Below are positions 14,795-22,054 of a stretch of DNA of 64,000 nucleotides, one piece after another. Positions within the stretch are counted from its first letter, which is position 1; each line of letters begins with the position of its first letter. Position numbers and translations under genes: made by a program. This DNA is from Ruminococcus sp. (lineage in GTDB: Bacteria > Bacillota > Clostridia > Oscillospirales > Ruminococcaceae): the NCBI GenBank assembly GCA_017529875.1, contig JAFXNC010000005.1, positions 1 to 64,000 of the forward strand. The letters are read 5' to 3'. The notes under the pieces are model-generated. The model searched no databases and was not told the DNA's origin. It worked only from the letters and a program-made list of their open reading frames with translations.

Positions 14795-15961
14795 ATGTTA
14801 GGAAGTTTCAGCTACCACAACCCGACCAAGCTCTATTTCGGCGAGGACTCCCTCGGCAATCTTAAACCTGAGCTTGCAAACTACGGCGAGAACATTCTGT
14901 TTGTCTACGGCGGCGGTTCGATCAAGAAAAGCGGTCTGTATGACGAGATCATCGCTATCCTCAAAGACTGCGGCAAGAACGTTGCAGAGGTTTCGGGCGT
15001 AATGCCGAACCCCACATCCGACAAGCTGAACGAGGGCGTGGCGATCGCCCGTGAGCATAAGACAGATTTTATCCTTGCGGTTGGCGGCGGTTCTGTCTGC
15101 GACTACTCAAAGGCTCTGTCGGTTTCGATCAACTGCAGCGATGACCCCTGGGAGAAATACTATATCCGCTTTGAGGAGCCCGACTGCGAGATCATCCCTG
15201 TGGGCTGTGTGCTGACTATGGCAGGCACAGGCTCGGAGATGAACGGCGGCTCGGTCATCACAAACCACGAAGCCAAGCTCAAGATCGGTCACGTTTTCGG
15301 CGACGACGTAATGCCGAAATTCTCGATACTCAACCCGAGATACACAATGACGCTGCCGAAGTATCAGATGTGCGCGGGAATCTACGATATTTTCAACCAC
15401 ATCTGCGAGCAGTATTTCTCCGGCGAGGACGACAACACCTCAGACTATATCAGCGAGGGACTGATGCGTTCCCTCATCCATTCGAGCCGTATAGCCGTCA
15501 ACGACCCGCAGGATTACGAAGCACGCTCCAACATCATGTGGACAGCGACATGGGCGTTGAATACTCTTGTATCCCGAGGAAAGTCCGAGGACTGGATGGT
15601 TCATATGCTGGGTCAGGCGGCGGGCGCATACACCGATGCGACTCACGGTATGACCCTTTCGGCGGTATCTCTGCCGTATTACCGTTATATCATGCCTTAC
15701 GGCTTGAAGAAGTTCGCCCGTTTTGCAACGGAAGTCTGGGGCATCTCCGCAGATGACAAGACCGACGAACAGCTTGCAAATGAAGGTCTCGCCGCTCTGG
15801 AAAGCTGGATGAAGGAGATCGGGCTTGTGATGAACCTCAAAGATCTCGGCGCAACAGATGAAATGATCGAGGGCATCGCCGATGCGACGCTGATACTGAA
15901 CGGCGGCTACAAAGTGCTTGACCGTGATGAGGTCGTGCAGATTTTGAAAGAGAGTATGTGA
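14795..15961 (+). CDS. Iron-containing alcohol dehydrogenase (YqhD/BdhA-like)
   Basis: 388 residues, normal for NADPH-dependent butanol or aldehyde dehydrogenases. Visible are the nucleotide-binding VYGGGSIKKSG and AVGGGSVCDYSKA blocks, TMAGTGSEMNGGSVITN, and the metal ligands Asp198 and His202 (GIYDIFNHICEQYF) with His270 and His284 (WMVHMLGQAAGAYTDATHG). It likely reduces aldehydes with NADPH. GGAGG is 8 bases upstream of the ATG. Central gene of the redox operon. Confidence 0.93.
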   Translation: MLGSFSYHNPTKLYFGEDSLGNLKPELANYGENILFVYGGGSIKKSGLYDEIIAILKDCGKNVAEVSGVMPNPTSDKLNEGVAIAREHKTDFILAVGGGSVCDYSKALSVSINCSDDPWEKYYIRFEEPDCEIIPVGCVLTMAGTGSEMNGGSVITNHEAKLKIGHVFGDDVMPKFSILNPRYTMTLPKYQMCAGIYDIFNHICEQYFSGEDDNTSDYISEGLMRSLIHSSRIAVNDPQDYEARSNIMWTATWALNTLVSRGKSEDWMVHMLGQAAGAYTDATHGMTLSAVSLPYYRYIMPYGLKKFARFATEVWGISADDKTDEQLANEGLAALESWMKEIGLVMNLKDLGATDEMIEGIADATLILNGGYKVLDRDEVVQILKESM

Positions 15962-15965
15962 GACT

Positions 15966-16298
15966 ATGAGCATCACGGTAAACATCTACTACTCCGGCGA
16001 AAACGGAAACGCCCGCAAATTCGCAGAGAAAATGATACAAAGCGGTACGGTGGATAAGATACGGAACGAGCAAGGCAATCTCCGCTATGACTATTTTCAG
16101 CCGTTTGACGATCACGAAACGGTACTGCTGATTGACCAATGGACAAGTCAGGACGCAATTGATGTCCACCACGCTTCTCCCATGATGCAAACGATAGCAG
16201 AGCTTCGGGAGAAGTACGGTCTGAAAATGAAAGTGGAACGGTATATCTCCGATGAGGACGGTATTCCCGATAAGGATAAAGAATTTATTGTTAAATAG
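15966..16298 (+). CDS. Antibiotic-biosynthesis-monooxygenase (ABM) domain protein
   Basis: 110 residues forming one ferredoxin-like alpha/beta barrel half. GNLRYDYFQPFDDHETVLLI is followed by DQWTSQDAIDVHHASPMMQT, the standard ABM/YgiN signature with the paired His residues. Related proteins act on quinols or as heme/quinone oxygenases without a metal. The ATG is 5 bases after the dehydrogenase stop. The role in this operon, perhaps quinone handling, is inference. Confidence 0.85.
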   Translation: MSITVNIYYSGENGNARKFAEKMIQSGTVDKIRNEQGNLRYDYFQPFDDHETVLLIDQWTSQDAIDVHHASPMMQTIAELREKYGLKMKVERYISDEDGIPDKDKEFIVK

Positions 16299-16314
16299 AA
16301 ACGGAGGAACTTGC

Positions 16315-16941
16315 ATGAAAGTATTGATAATTAACGGCAGTCCCCACGCTAAAGGCAATACTGCGATAGCTGTAAACGAGCTTGTAAAGACCTATGAAGC
16401 GCAGGGCATAGAAACTGAAGTCTGTCATATCGGCAACAAGGATATTCGCGGCTGTATCGCTTGCCACAAATGTGCAGAGCTTGGGCATTGTGTATTCAAT
16501 GATGCGGTCAATGAGCTTGCACCGAAATTTGAAGAAGCTGACGGACTTGTGGTAGCTTCACCAGTATATTTTGCTTCAGCAAACGCAACGCTCATCGCCT
16601 GCCTTGACAGACTGTTTTTCAGCACCCGCTTCGATAAGACCATGAAGGTCGGAGCAAGTGTTGTTGTCGCAAGGCGCGGTGGCTGTTCAGCAACATTCGA
16701 CGAGCTGAATAAGTATTTCACCATAAGCAATATGCCAATAGCTTCGAGCCAATACTGGAACAGTATTCACGGGCGTGAGATCGGTGAAGCCGAAAAGGAC
16801 GCAGAGGGCTTGCAGACTATGAGAACACTTGCAAAGAATATGAGCTTTCTGATGAAGTCTATCGCTCTCGGAAAGGAAAAATACGGACTGCCTGAGAAAG
16901 AGCCATGGCAGCCTACACATTTTATCAGAGAAGATCTTTGA
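16315..16941 (+). CDS. NADPH-dependent FMN reductase / flavodoxin-like oxidoreductase
   Basis: 208 residues from MKVLIINGSPHAKGNTAIAV, the FMN-phosphate loop of the FMN-reductase family. CHKCAELGHCVFNDAVNELA is the Cys-containing segment of iron-sulfur flavoprotein-like members, and SPVYFASANATLIACLDRLF is the FMN isoalloxazine loop. ACGGAGG lies 7-8 bases before the ATG. It probably supplies reduced flavin to neighbouring enzymes. Confidence 0.88.
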   Translation: MKVLIINGSPHAKGNTAIAVNELVKTYEAQGIETEVCHIGNKDIRGCIACHKCAELGHCVFNDAVNELAPKFEEADGLVVASPVYFASANATLIACLDRLFFSTRFDKTMKVGASVVVARRGGCSATFDELNKYFTISNMPIASSQYWNSIHGREIGEAEKDAEGLQTMRTLAKNMSFLMKSIALGKEKYGLPEKEPWQPTHFIREDL

Positions 16942-16993
16942 ACAAGGAGTAAATAAAGAAACTGAATACGAATTTCTAAAACAGGAGGAATTT

Positions 16994-17479
16994 ATGAAAG
17001 CACTTATCATTTATTTCAGCAGAGCTGATGAAAACTACGCAGTCGGTTATATCAACAAGGGCAATACCGAGATAGTGGCGGAGTTCGTGCAGGAGCTGAC
17101 GGGTGCTGATATGTTCAAGGTCGAGCCTGACGTTCCGTATGCGGCAGACTACAAGACCTGCATCGAGGAAGCAAAACAGCGTATAGGGAATGCACCGATC
17201 AAGGAAAAGCTGACCGACATTTCTGCATACGATACTGTCTATATTATGAGTCCTATCTATTGGGGTACTTATGCTCCCGAAGTCGAAACAGCCCTGACAG
17301 GGCTTGATTTCAGCGGAAAGACCGTCAAGGTGATAAGCACACACGAAGGCTCGGGCCTTGGGCGTATGGTGTCGGATGTGAAAAAAATATGCAAGGGTGC
17401 AGAAGTTGACGGCAAGGGACTTGCAATCGTTGGTTCAAAAGCAAAAGCTTCAAAGAATATCGTAGCAGAATGGCTGTAA
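16994..17479 (+). CDS. Flavodoxin
   Basis: 161 residues. MKALIIYFSRADENYAVGY is followed by NKGNTEIVAEFVQELTGAD, a loop slightly longer than classic flavodoxins but typical of the clostridial type. YIMSPIYWGTYAPEVETAL is the flavin-stacking loop with Tyr-Trp. GGAGG lies 7 bases upstream. It is closely similar in layout to the flavodoxin half of the lipoprotein at 13718, so the operon carries one cytoplasmic and one surface flavodoxin. Confidence 0.88.
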   Translation: MKALIIYFSRADENYAVGYINKGNTEIVAEFVQELTGADMFKVEPDVPYAADYKTCIEEAKQRIGNAPIKEKLTDISAYDTVYIMSPIYWGTYAPEVETALTGLDFSGKTVKVISTHEGSGLGRMVSDVKKICKGAEVDGKGLAIVGSKAKASKNIVAEWL

Positions 17480-17491
17480 GGGGGACGCAAT

Positions 17492-17653
17492 ATGGCTGAT
17501 AAGATCATACAGACCGCAGGCAGAAATGCCCTCGGTAAGCTTGCTCTGAATCTCGCCCATATATTGCTTTGCAGCTGTCCCGGCCTTTCTTATAGCTTTT
17601 CGGACACAAAAAAGCGCCCGCACATCTGCACGGGCGCTTTAAGCAATACCTAA
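17492..17653 (+). pseudogene. Carboxymuconolactone decarboxylase family, 5' fragment
   Basis: The first 15-25 codons (MADKIIQTAGRNALGKLA) match the start of CMD-family proteins, common partners of flavodoxin and dehydrogenase genes. The remaining 100 or so residues are absent: the frame runs through the GCGTCCG-type hairpin at 17607-17640 and ends by chance at 17651. The redox operon is therefore cut here by the adjoining element. Confidence 0.7.
17607..17641 (-). terminator. GCGCCCG-type hairpin terminator
   Basis: On the minus strand AAAGCGCCCGTGC and GTGCGGGCGCTTTTTTG form the stem and T-run. It follows the coupling-protein gene at 17665 and marks the junction with the truncated CMD gene. 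Confidence 0.8.
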
Positions 17654-17664
17654 AGGAAACTCTG

Positions 17665-18954
17665 TTATGACTTCGTAAAGTGCCTGTCCTGTATGTGATA
17701 CTCCGACAGATCAACTGTGTTTGAAAACTTGGGCGATGAGCCCCGGCGGAATATCCAGTTTGTACACAGCGGCATATCAAGTATCCTGTGGAGCGGCTGG
17801 TTGCTTCGCTCCGAGATCATACGGGCAGTTTCAACATCGTTGCCGCCCATATAGACTATCGTGTCGCAGTTGTCAAGGATAGTGTGGCTGCTTTCACCGT
17901 ATCCCTTGACGAGCTGTGATTCCGATTGCAGGATAAGTATTGCCGAAATGCCCCTTGAACGGATATTGGATATCATATTCTCAAATCCGTGTATCCGGCA
18001 GTTCGTGCCGAAATCATCCAGAATGAATCTTACCGGAACGGGCAGGCGGCTGTCCTCACATTCCTCGTCTGCGTGGTCGCAAAGCTCGTTCATAGCCTGA
18101 CTGTAAAAGGTGTTCGCTATCGTGTCCTTGGAACGGTCTGTGTCGCTTATGCTTAAAAACACAGCGGTCTTTTCTTCGCCTATGCTTCTCAGATCAAGCT
18201 CACACTCACCCGAGGTCACAGCTCTCATTCCCAGCGAATCAAAGGAATATATCATCGACTGCAGAGTTATTATCACACACCCGAAGGTCCTCGGCGCTGT
18301 TGACTTGAATTTTTCATACTGGGAATATGCCCAGCTTTTATCGCCGGTGCGTGAGCGATAGCTGCGCAGATGTCCGGCAAAAATATCGTCTATCTCGCAG
18401 GTGCTGCCGTTTTCATATACGTTAGGGTCTATCCTTGCAAGGAGCTCTGCTATGCCGTGAAATGATCTGTCTATCTCGCTGCCTCCCTCCATGATATATC
18501 CTATCAGAGAGGATACAAGAAGCTCGGCAGCCTTCTCCCAGAAGGGGTCGTTGCTTGCTGTCCTGCCGTCAAAGCCGAGCAGAACTATCTGTGAAGCAAG
18601 CTTCATAGCGTCGTCGGTATTGCGGATATAGTTCAGCGGATTGTATTTGTCAGAGTATTCGGGGTGTATAAGATCAATGTGGACGACCTTGTAGCCGCAG
18701 CGCTTCATATGGTCGCCGTACTTTTTATACAGGCTGCCCTTAGGATCTGAAATGATGTAGCTGCCGCAGGCTGCGAGGATGTTCGGAATTACTACGCTTC
18801 GCGTTTTGCCTGCACCCGATGCGCCGAGTATAGCCATATTGTTGTTGAGCCTTGTGCTTATGCTGTCAAGATCAAAAAGCTCGCCGTTTGGCAGAATGCC
18901 GTACCCCATATTGTGTGCCTTTTTGATATTGTATCTTGTTGTTTCTCTTATCAT
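17665..18954 (-). CDS. VirD4/TraG-like type IV coupling protein, short form
   Basis: 429 residues, an ATPase of conjugative DNA transfer. Walker A GASGAGKT is at 44-51, with SDPKGSLYKKYGDHMKRCGY after it. YNPLNYIRNTDDAMKLASQI is a TraG/VirD4 hallmark, and Walker B RFILDDFGT is at about 309-315. The last block reads TIVYMGGNDVETARMISERS. There is no N-terminal membrane anchor, so it is shorter than full VirD4 proteins (about 600). It occurs with a ClpP-like gene and no relaxase or pilus genes in view, suggesting a remnant of an integrative conjugative element. Confidence 0.85.
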   Translation of the reverse strand: MIRETTRYNIKKAHNMGYGILPNGELFDLDSISTRLNNNMAILGASGAGKTRSVVIPNILAACGSYIISDPKGSLYKKYGDHMKRCGYKVVHIDLIHPEYSDKYNPLNYIRNTDDAMKLASQIVLLGFDGRTASNDPFWEKAAELLVSSLIGYIMEGGSEIDRSFHGIAELLARIDPNVYENGSTCEIDDIFAGHLRSYRSRTGDKSWAYSQYEKFKSTAPRTFGCVIITLQSMIYSFDSLGMRAVTSGECELDLRSIGEEKTAVFLSISDTDRSKDTIANTFYSQAMNELCDHADEECEDSRLPVPVRFILDDFGTNCRIHGFENMISNIRSRGISAILILQSESQLVKGYGESSHTILDNCDTIVYMGGNDVETARMISERSNQPLHRILDMPLCTNWIFRRGSSPKFSNTVDLSEYHIQDRHFTKS

Positions 18955-18990
18955 AATATCACTCCTGTTCTGTTTAACTAAAGATGTTGT

Positions 18991-19599
18991 TTACCGATCG
19001 AAAAAGCCTCTTATACCGTCACAGATGCCGAACGATACCGCTTCCTCTGCTGTCATGTAGTTGTCGTATACCGTTGCTTCGTTGATCTTTTCCACAGTCT
19101 TGCCTGTGTGGCGTGACAGTATCCTGTTGAGGACCGACTTGGTTTCAAGTATATTCTGTGCTGTTTTTTCTATGGTAGTTGCCGAGCCGCCCAGGCCCCC
19201 TGAAATAAGCGGTTCGTGTATCATGACTTTGGAATGGGGAAGGATAAATCTCCTGCCCTTTTGCCCGCCGGCAAATATCACAGCCCCCATACTTGCCGCA
19301 AGCCCGGTACAGTACATCGTTATCCTGTACTGATATGACTGTATTATGTCATATATCACCAGTCCTGCCGACACCTCTCCGCCGGGGCTGTTTATTATTA
19401 TCTCAACATCGCTCTGCCTGTCTGCCAGAACTGACATTGCCGCTATAAAGTCCATAGCCATCCGCTGGTCTATCTCACCCACAAGATAAAGCCTTGCCTT
19501 ATCAAGCTGCTGTGTGACTATGTCCACATCACGGCTGCCCCTGCAGTCCTCGATAACTGTCTTTTTCGGGAGCATATTTACTGAATCGTATGTACTCAT
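18991..19599 (-). CDS. ClpP-like serine protease (mobile-element type)
   Basis: 202 residues from MSTYDSVNMLPKK; GGACAGGTGATATT precedes the ATG at 19599. Ser103 in GLAASMGAVIFAGG, His128 in KVMIHEP and Asp179 in VYDNYMTAEEA give the expected ClpP triad, and INSPGGEV matches the oxyanion region. ClpP normally forms a 14-mer served by Clp ATPases. A copy next to a coupling protein is unusual for the housekeeping gene, so I take it as an element-borne paralogue. It is 36 bases upstream of the coupling-protein gene and probably in one transcript with it. Confidence 0.85.
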   Translation of the reverse strand: MSTYDSVNMLPKKTVIEDCRGSRDVDIVTQQLDKARLYLVGEIDQRMAMDFIAAMSVLADRQSDVEIIINSPGGEVSAGLVIYDIIQSYQYRITMYCTGLAASMGAVIFAGGQKGRRFILPHSKVMIHEPLISGGLGGSATTIEKTAQNILETKSVLNRILSRHTGKTVEKINEATVYDNYMTAEEAVSFGICDGIRGFFDR

Positions 19600-19860
19600 A
19601 ATATCACCTGTCCTTTTCAATTTATATATGAAAGTGTTTCTAAGCACCTCCATACATTCTGACCGTTAGCCTTTGCCGGCAAGCGTTCCGGACCGACTTG
19701 CCTTTCGATGATGTTATTCTATCACACTCTTGCTTTGCGGTAAATACAATTTCGGAATACGGGAAATATTCCGAAAACCGACATTTTCATGATCTGTATT
19801 TGACACAAAGAAAAACACCCGGATCTGGCGTAAAACCAGACCCGGGTGATTGTTGTTATT
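19600..19860. promoter_or_regulatory. Gap with inverted repeat and bidirectional terminator
   Basis: TTCGGAATA (19751-19759) and TATTCCGAA (19767-19775) are perfect 9-bp arms, a candidate operator upstream of the ClpP-like gene. The hairpin CACCCGGATCTGG / CCAGACCCGGGTG (19816-19848), with TTTTTCTTT after it on the minus strand, terminates the gene at 19861. No ORF is supported. Confidence 0.6.
19810..19848 (-). terminator. Strong intrinsic terminator
   Basis: A 13-bp stem (CACCCGGRTCTGG type) with a TTTTAC-containing loop, followed by TTTTTCTTTG on the minus strand. Confidence 0.85.
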
Positions 19861-20115
19861 CTAATCGTCACTTTTGGATATATCCGGAAGACCGGGATCC
19901 GTATGATCGTATTTACCCTCTGCAGTTTCCTGCATAAGCTTATAAATACTGTCATCCTCCTGAAAAACGAAGACATAAGACGCATACAGCATCCATATAT
20001 GCCATTCATAGGGGGACATTGTCAGTCTGTGATCAATATCGTCTATGATGACATCAGTCAGGTCATCGGGCGAAGCATAATGTGTTCTGTCGAAGTTGAT
20101 AAGGTCGTGGATCAC
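19861..20115 (-). CDS. Small hypothetical protein
   Basis: 84 residues, acidic, helical in the middle (PYEWHIWMLYASYVFVFQED), starting at a GTG just after the end of the ATPase fragment. The frame is open further upstream into that gene but without a start. No family recognised. It lies before a strong terminator, which supports real transcription, but it may be a leftover of the same decayed region. Confidence 0.4.
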   Translation of the reverse strand: MIHDLINFDRTHYASPDDLTDVIIDDIDHRLTMSPYEWHIWMLYASYVFVFQEDDSIYKLMQETAEGKYDHTDPGLPDISKSDD

Positions 20116-20129
20116 AGCACTTATCCCGC

Positions 20130-21050
20130 TTATGATCTGAGCGCAGTTATCGGAACAACATATACTCCGTCATCGCGCCGGTATGCAGCATTTGACAGGC
20201 CGCACACAACACCCAATAGCTTAGGAGGACGACCGTTGTCGGCTTCAATGCTCCGGCTTATCTCAATAAGATTCTTCGCCGCCTCGTCGATCTGATTTGC
20301 TCCGAGCTTGATCTCAAAGGCATACCAGTGTCCGTTCGGCGCTTCAAGCACAGTGTCGATCTTCTTGTTTTTGTAATCCTGATAGTGGAAGATCTCCAGC
20401 CCGTTTGCCTCGGCATAAATCCGAAGGTCGCGTTCACATAGAGCTTCAAACATAAATTCGGCAGTCTCAAGATCACCTATAAGTCTTTCGGCATTTGCAC
20501 CGAGCAACGCACAGGCAAGGGAGGGATCAACAAAATGGCGTTTTTCCGATTGCTTTAATCTTACCGACGATCGTATCTTAGATGCAAAGGGCGGCAGGTT
20601 ATCTGTCAGGAACAGCCTCTTGAAAATATCGAGATATTCTGTTACGGTATCGATATTTATATCGTCATCGTCGATCTCTTTGATGTCTTTTTTTAGTGTC
20701 TTATTTGTTACTGTCGTGCTCTCGTTGCGGGCAAGTGAGCGCAGCAGCAAACGCAGCTTTCTGCTGTCACGCTTGATGCCGTCAAGCCTGAAAATATCGT
20801 CATCAACAACAGCATCTATATACTGCGTCGGGAGCAGATGAGCCTGCGAATCAGGAGTATCAAGATTTCCGGGCCATCCCCCGCGGACTATGAGCTGCAT
20901 CAGTTTCCTAAGATCTGCGTCTCCGGTCATATGCGGCGTGAAACTGCCTTCCATCATATCTTTCAGCGAGACCAACCCTGAAGAGTCCTTTGACTCGTAA
21001 AGCGACATCGGTCTCATCCGCAGTCTTGCTATTCTTCCAGCAGCGGCGAC
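20130..21050 (-). pseudogene. DUF4143-type AAA ATPase, 5'-truncated
   Basis: The frame begins abruptly at AGRIARLRMRPMSLYES, which in this family lies about 130 residues into the protein, after the Walker A and B region. The remaining 300 residues contain the LIVRGGWPGNL block, the DUF4143 region (LLRSLARNESTTVTNKTLKK, HFVDPSLACALLGAN) and the nuclease-like C-terminus (FEIKLGANQID). The ATP-binding half is missing. The break coincides with the end of a Sec-signal ORF (21029-21199), so recombination joined the two. A Met at 21017 could restart translation, but the product would lack the ATPase core. Confidence 0.8.
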
Positions 21051-21199
21051 ATTTCAACTCGCCTTGAAACAGATATCGAGGAGATGTCATTGGTATCCGT
21101 GTTGTCTGCCGAAGCGGCAATTGCGGATGCCGTTGTCATCATCATTACGCCTGCGATGATCCCTGTCAGTGTCTTCTTTACCTTGTTTGTGTTTTTCAT
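21029..21199 (-). CDS. Short Sec-signal ORF behind the repeat-borne promoter
   Basis: 56 residues. The signal peptide starts MKNTNKVKKTLTGIIAGVMM and ends IAASA (cleavage about 31). About 25 further residues follow, ending SPLLEE. AAAGGAG is 8 bases upstream, and the promoter TTGAAA/TATTAT lies in the repeat at 21241-21475. The signal resembles those at 11678 and 12356 (MKN-start, MMMTT, ASA). The mature part is cut short where the ATPase fragment begins. It may be a truncated exported protein or a small secreted peptide. Confidence 0.5.
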   Translation of the reverse strand: MKNTNKVKKTLTGIIAGVMMMTTASAIAASADNTDTNDISSISVSRRVEMSPLLEE

Positions 21200-21298
21200 A
21201 TTGATTACTCCTTTTCGTTTTTGATTTTATTTGGGTTGTTTCCCTTGCTGTGCCTATATAATACCACGCAAATGCGCCCTTTTCAATCAGCAATACAA

Positions 21299-21340
21299 GG
21301 CGGCTTTGTTGAGTAAACAACATGAGTGCAACAAAACGCC
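21299..21340. ncRNA. Conserved stem in repeat copy B
   Basis: GGCGGCTTTGTTG (21299-21311) pairs with CAACAAAACGCC (21329-21340). Relative to copy A, one C-G pair became U-A and one G-C pair became a mismatch. Candidate structured RNA or operator, no known class. Confidence 0.35.
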
Positions 21341-21401
21341 GCTTATGCAACGTGGCGACGCATAATTGTTGCAGATTGTTTATTTAGTGGCTTTTGGCAC
21401 A

Positions 21402-21433
21402 CCAAAAAGCGCCCGCACTATTGCACGGACGCT
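21402..21433 (-). terminator. GCGTCCG-type terminator closing tiny-ORF array 3
   Basis: AGCGTCCGTGC and GTGCGGGCGCT arms followed by TTTTTGG on the minus strand, directly after the micro-ORF stop. Confidence 0.8.
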
Positions 21434-21457
21434 TTACTCGATCATATTGATTTTCAT
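21434..21457 (-). CDS. Terminal micro-ORF of array 3 (MKINMIE)
   Basis: Seven codons with AAGGAG 6 bases upstream, the counterpart of MTFNMTE at 10683. Four of seven residues differ while length and signals are kept. Confidence 0.4.
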   Translation of the reverse strand: MKINMIE

Positions 21458-21471
21458 TTAATTCTCCTTGT

Positions 21472-21555
21472 TTATCCGAAGATCGTCGTGAGGATACCTC
21501 CCACGATCATTGAAGTTGTGCTAACGCCGAGCATTACCAGACAAAATGTGATCAT
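21472..21555 (-). CDS. Tiny hydrophobic peptide, 27 aa (array 3, ORF b)
   Basis: Starts MITFCLVMLGVSTTSM and ends ILTTIFG. It differs from the array 2 copy (10942-11025) at two residues (Ser/Thr and Asn/Ile). The ribosome site AAAGGAG is 7 bases upstream in both. It is the best-conserved tiny ORF in the window. Function unknown. Confidence 0.6.
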   Translation of the reverse strand: MITFCLVMLGVSTTSMIVGGILTTIFG

Positions 21556-21623
21556 ATTGATTCTCCTTTCATTTAAATTTGGTTATTGCGAGTGTTTTCT
21601 TTGTTATGGCTTTATTTTTTATC

Positions 21624-21692
21624 TCAGATGATCGAATCGAGCCATGCTGCGAATCCGACTAATGCGACGCAAGCTCCTATAAATGTAAACAT
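21624..21692 (-). CDS. Tiny hydrophobic peptide, 22 aa (array 3, ORF a)
   Basis: Starts MFTFIGACVALVGF and ends WLDSII. AAGGAAG lies 8 bases upstream. It is the first ORF after the inverted-repeat region at 21734-21798 and shares the Met-Phe-Thr start with 10836. One membrane-type segment; function unknown. Confidence 0.55.
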   Translation of the reverse strand: MFTFIGACVALVGFAAWLDSII

Positions 21693-21733
21693 ATTTTTCA
21701 CTTCCTTCTGTATAGTCATTTTTATAGCTCACT

Positions 21734-21798
21734 ATACTTATATCAGATAAAAAAATAAAAAAGAAATATATAGTAGAAAAATTTTCTGATATAAGTAT
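21734..21798. promoter_or_regulatory. 14-bp inverted repeat between divergent small genes
   Basis: ATACTTATATCAGA (21734-21747) and TCTGATATAAGTAT (21785-21798) are perfect arms 37 bases apart, enclosing an A-rich segment. It sits between the minus-strand tiny-ORF array and the plus-strand acidic protein, so paired operators of a divergent promoter are likely. Confidence 0.6.
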
Positions 21799-21846
21799 TA
21801 TGAGGGAGTTGTGTCAATCCCCAAAAAAAATAATGGAGATGGTATT

Positions 21847-22038
21847 ATGTACGATTATTATGATGATATGGACAAATCGCCTGAGGAAACCGATGAAGCG
21901 TACAAAGTAGAACATACAAAACTTCTTAGTTGTTTTGATGAACATGGCGAACTTATCAGCAGCGGTGACGAGGAAAAAGACAGAGCAGTTCTGCACAAAA
22001 TGAGATATTTGAAAAGACATAATGATTATGATGGTTGA
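21847..22038 (+). CDS. Small acidic protein of unknown function
   Basis: 63 residues, strongly acidic at first (MYDYYDDMDKSPEETDEAY) and basic at the end (KMRYLKRHNDYDG). The ATG has GGAGATGGTATT just upstream; an earlier in-frame start at 21811 lacks a site. It is transcribed divergently from tiny-ORF array 3 across a 14-bp inverted repeat, which suggests co-regulation. A terminator follows at 22055. No family recognised. Confidence 0.5.
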   Translation: MYDYYDDMDKSPEETDEAYKVEHTKLLSCFDEHGELISSGDEEKDRAVLHKMRYLKRHNDYDG

Positions 22039-22054
22039 ATTTAGGCAACAAAAA

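Larger units (their letters stand above)
21241..21475 (-). repeat. About 230-bp repeat, copy B (other copy at 10490-10720)
   Basis: Same order as copy A: micro-ORF (21434-21457), GCGTCCG-type terminator, conserved stem at 21299-21340, promoter TTGAAA (21286-21281) / TATTAT (21263-21258), then a ribosome site and ORF. Similarity continues upstream into the tiny ORF at 21472. Confidence 0.75.
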
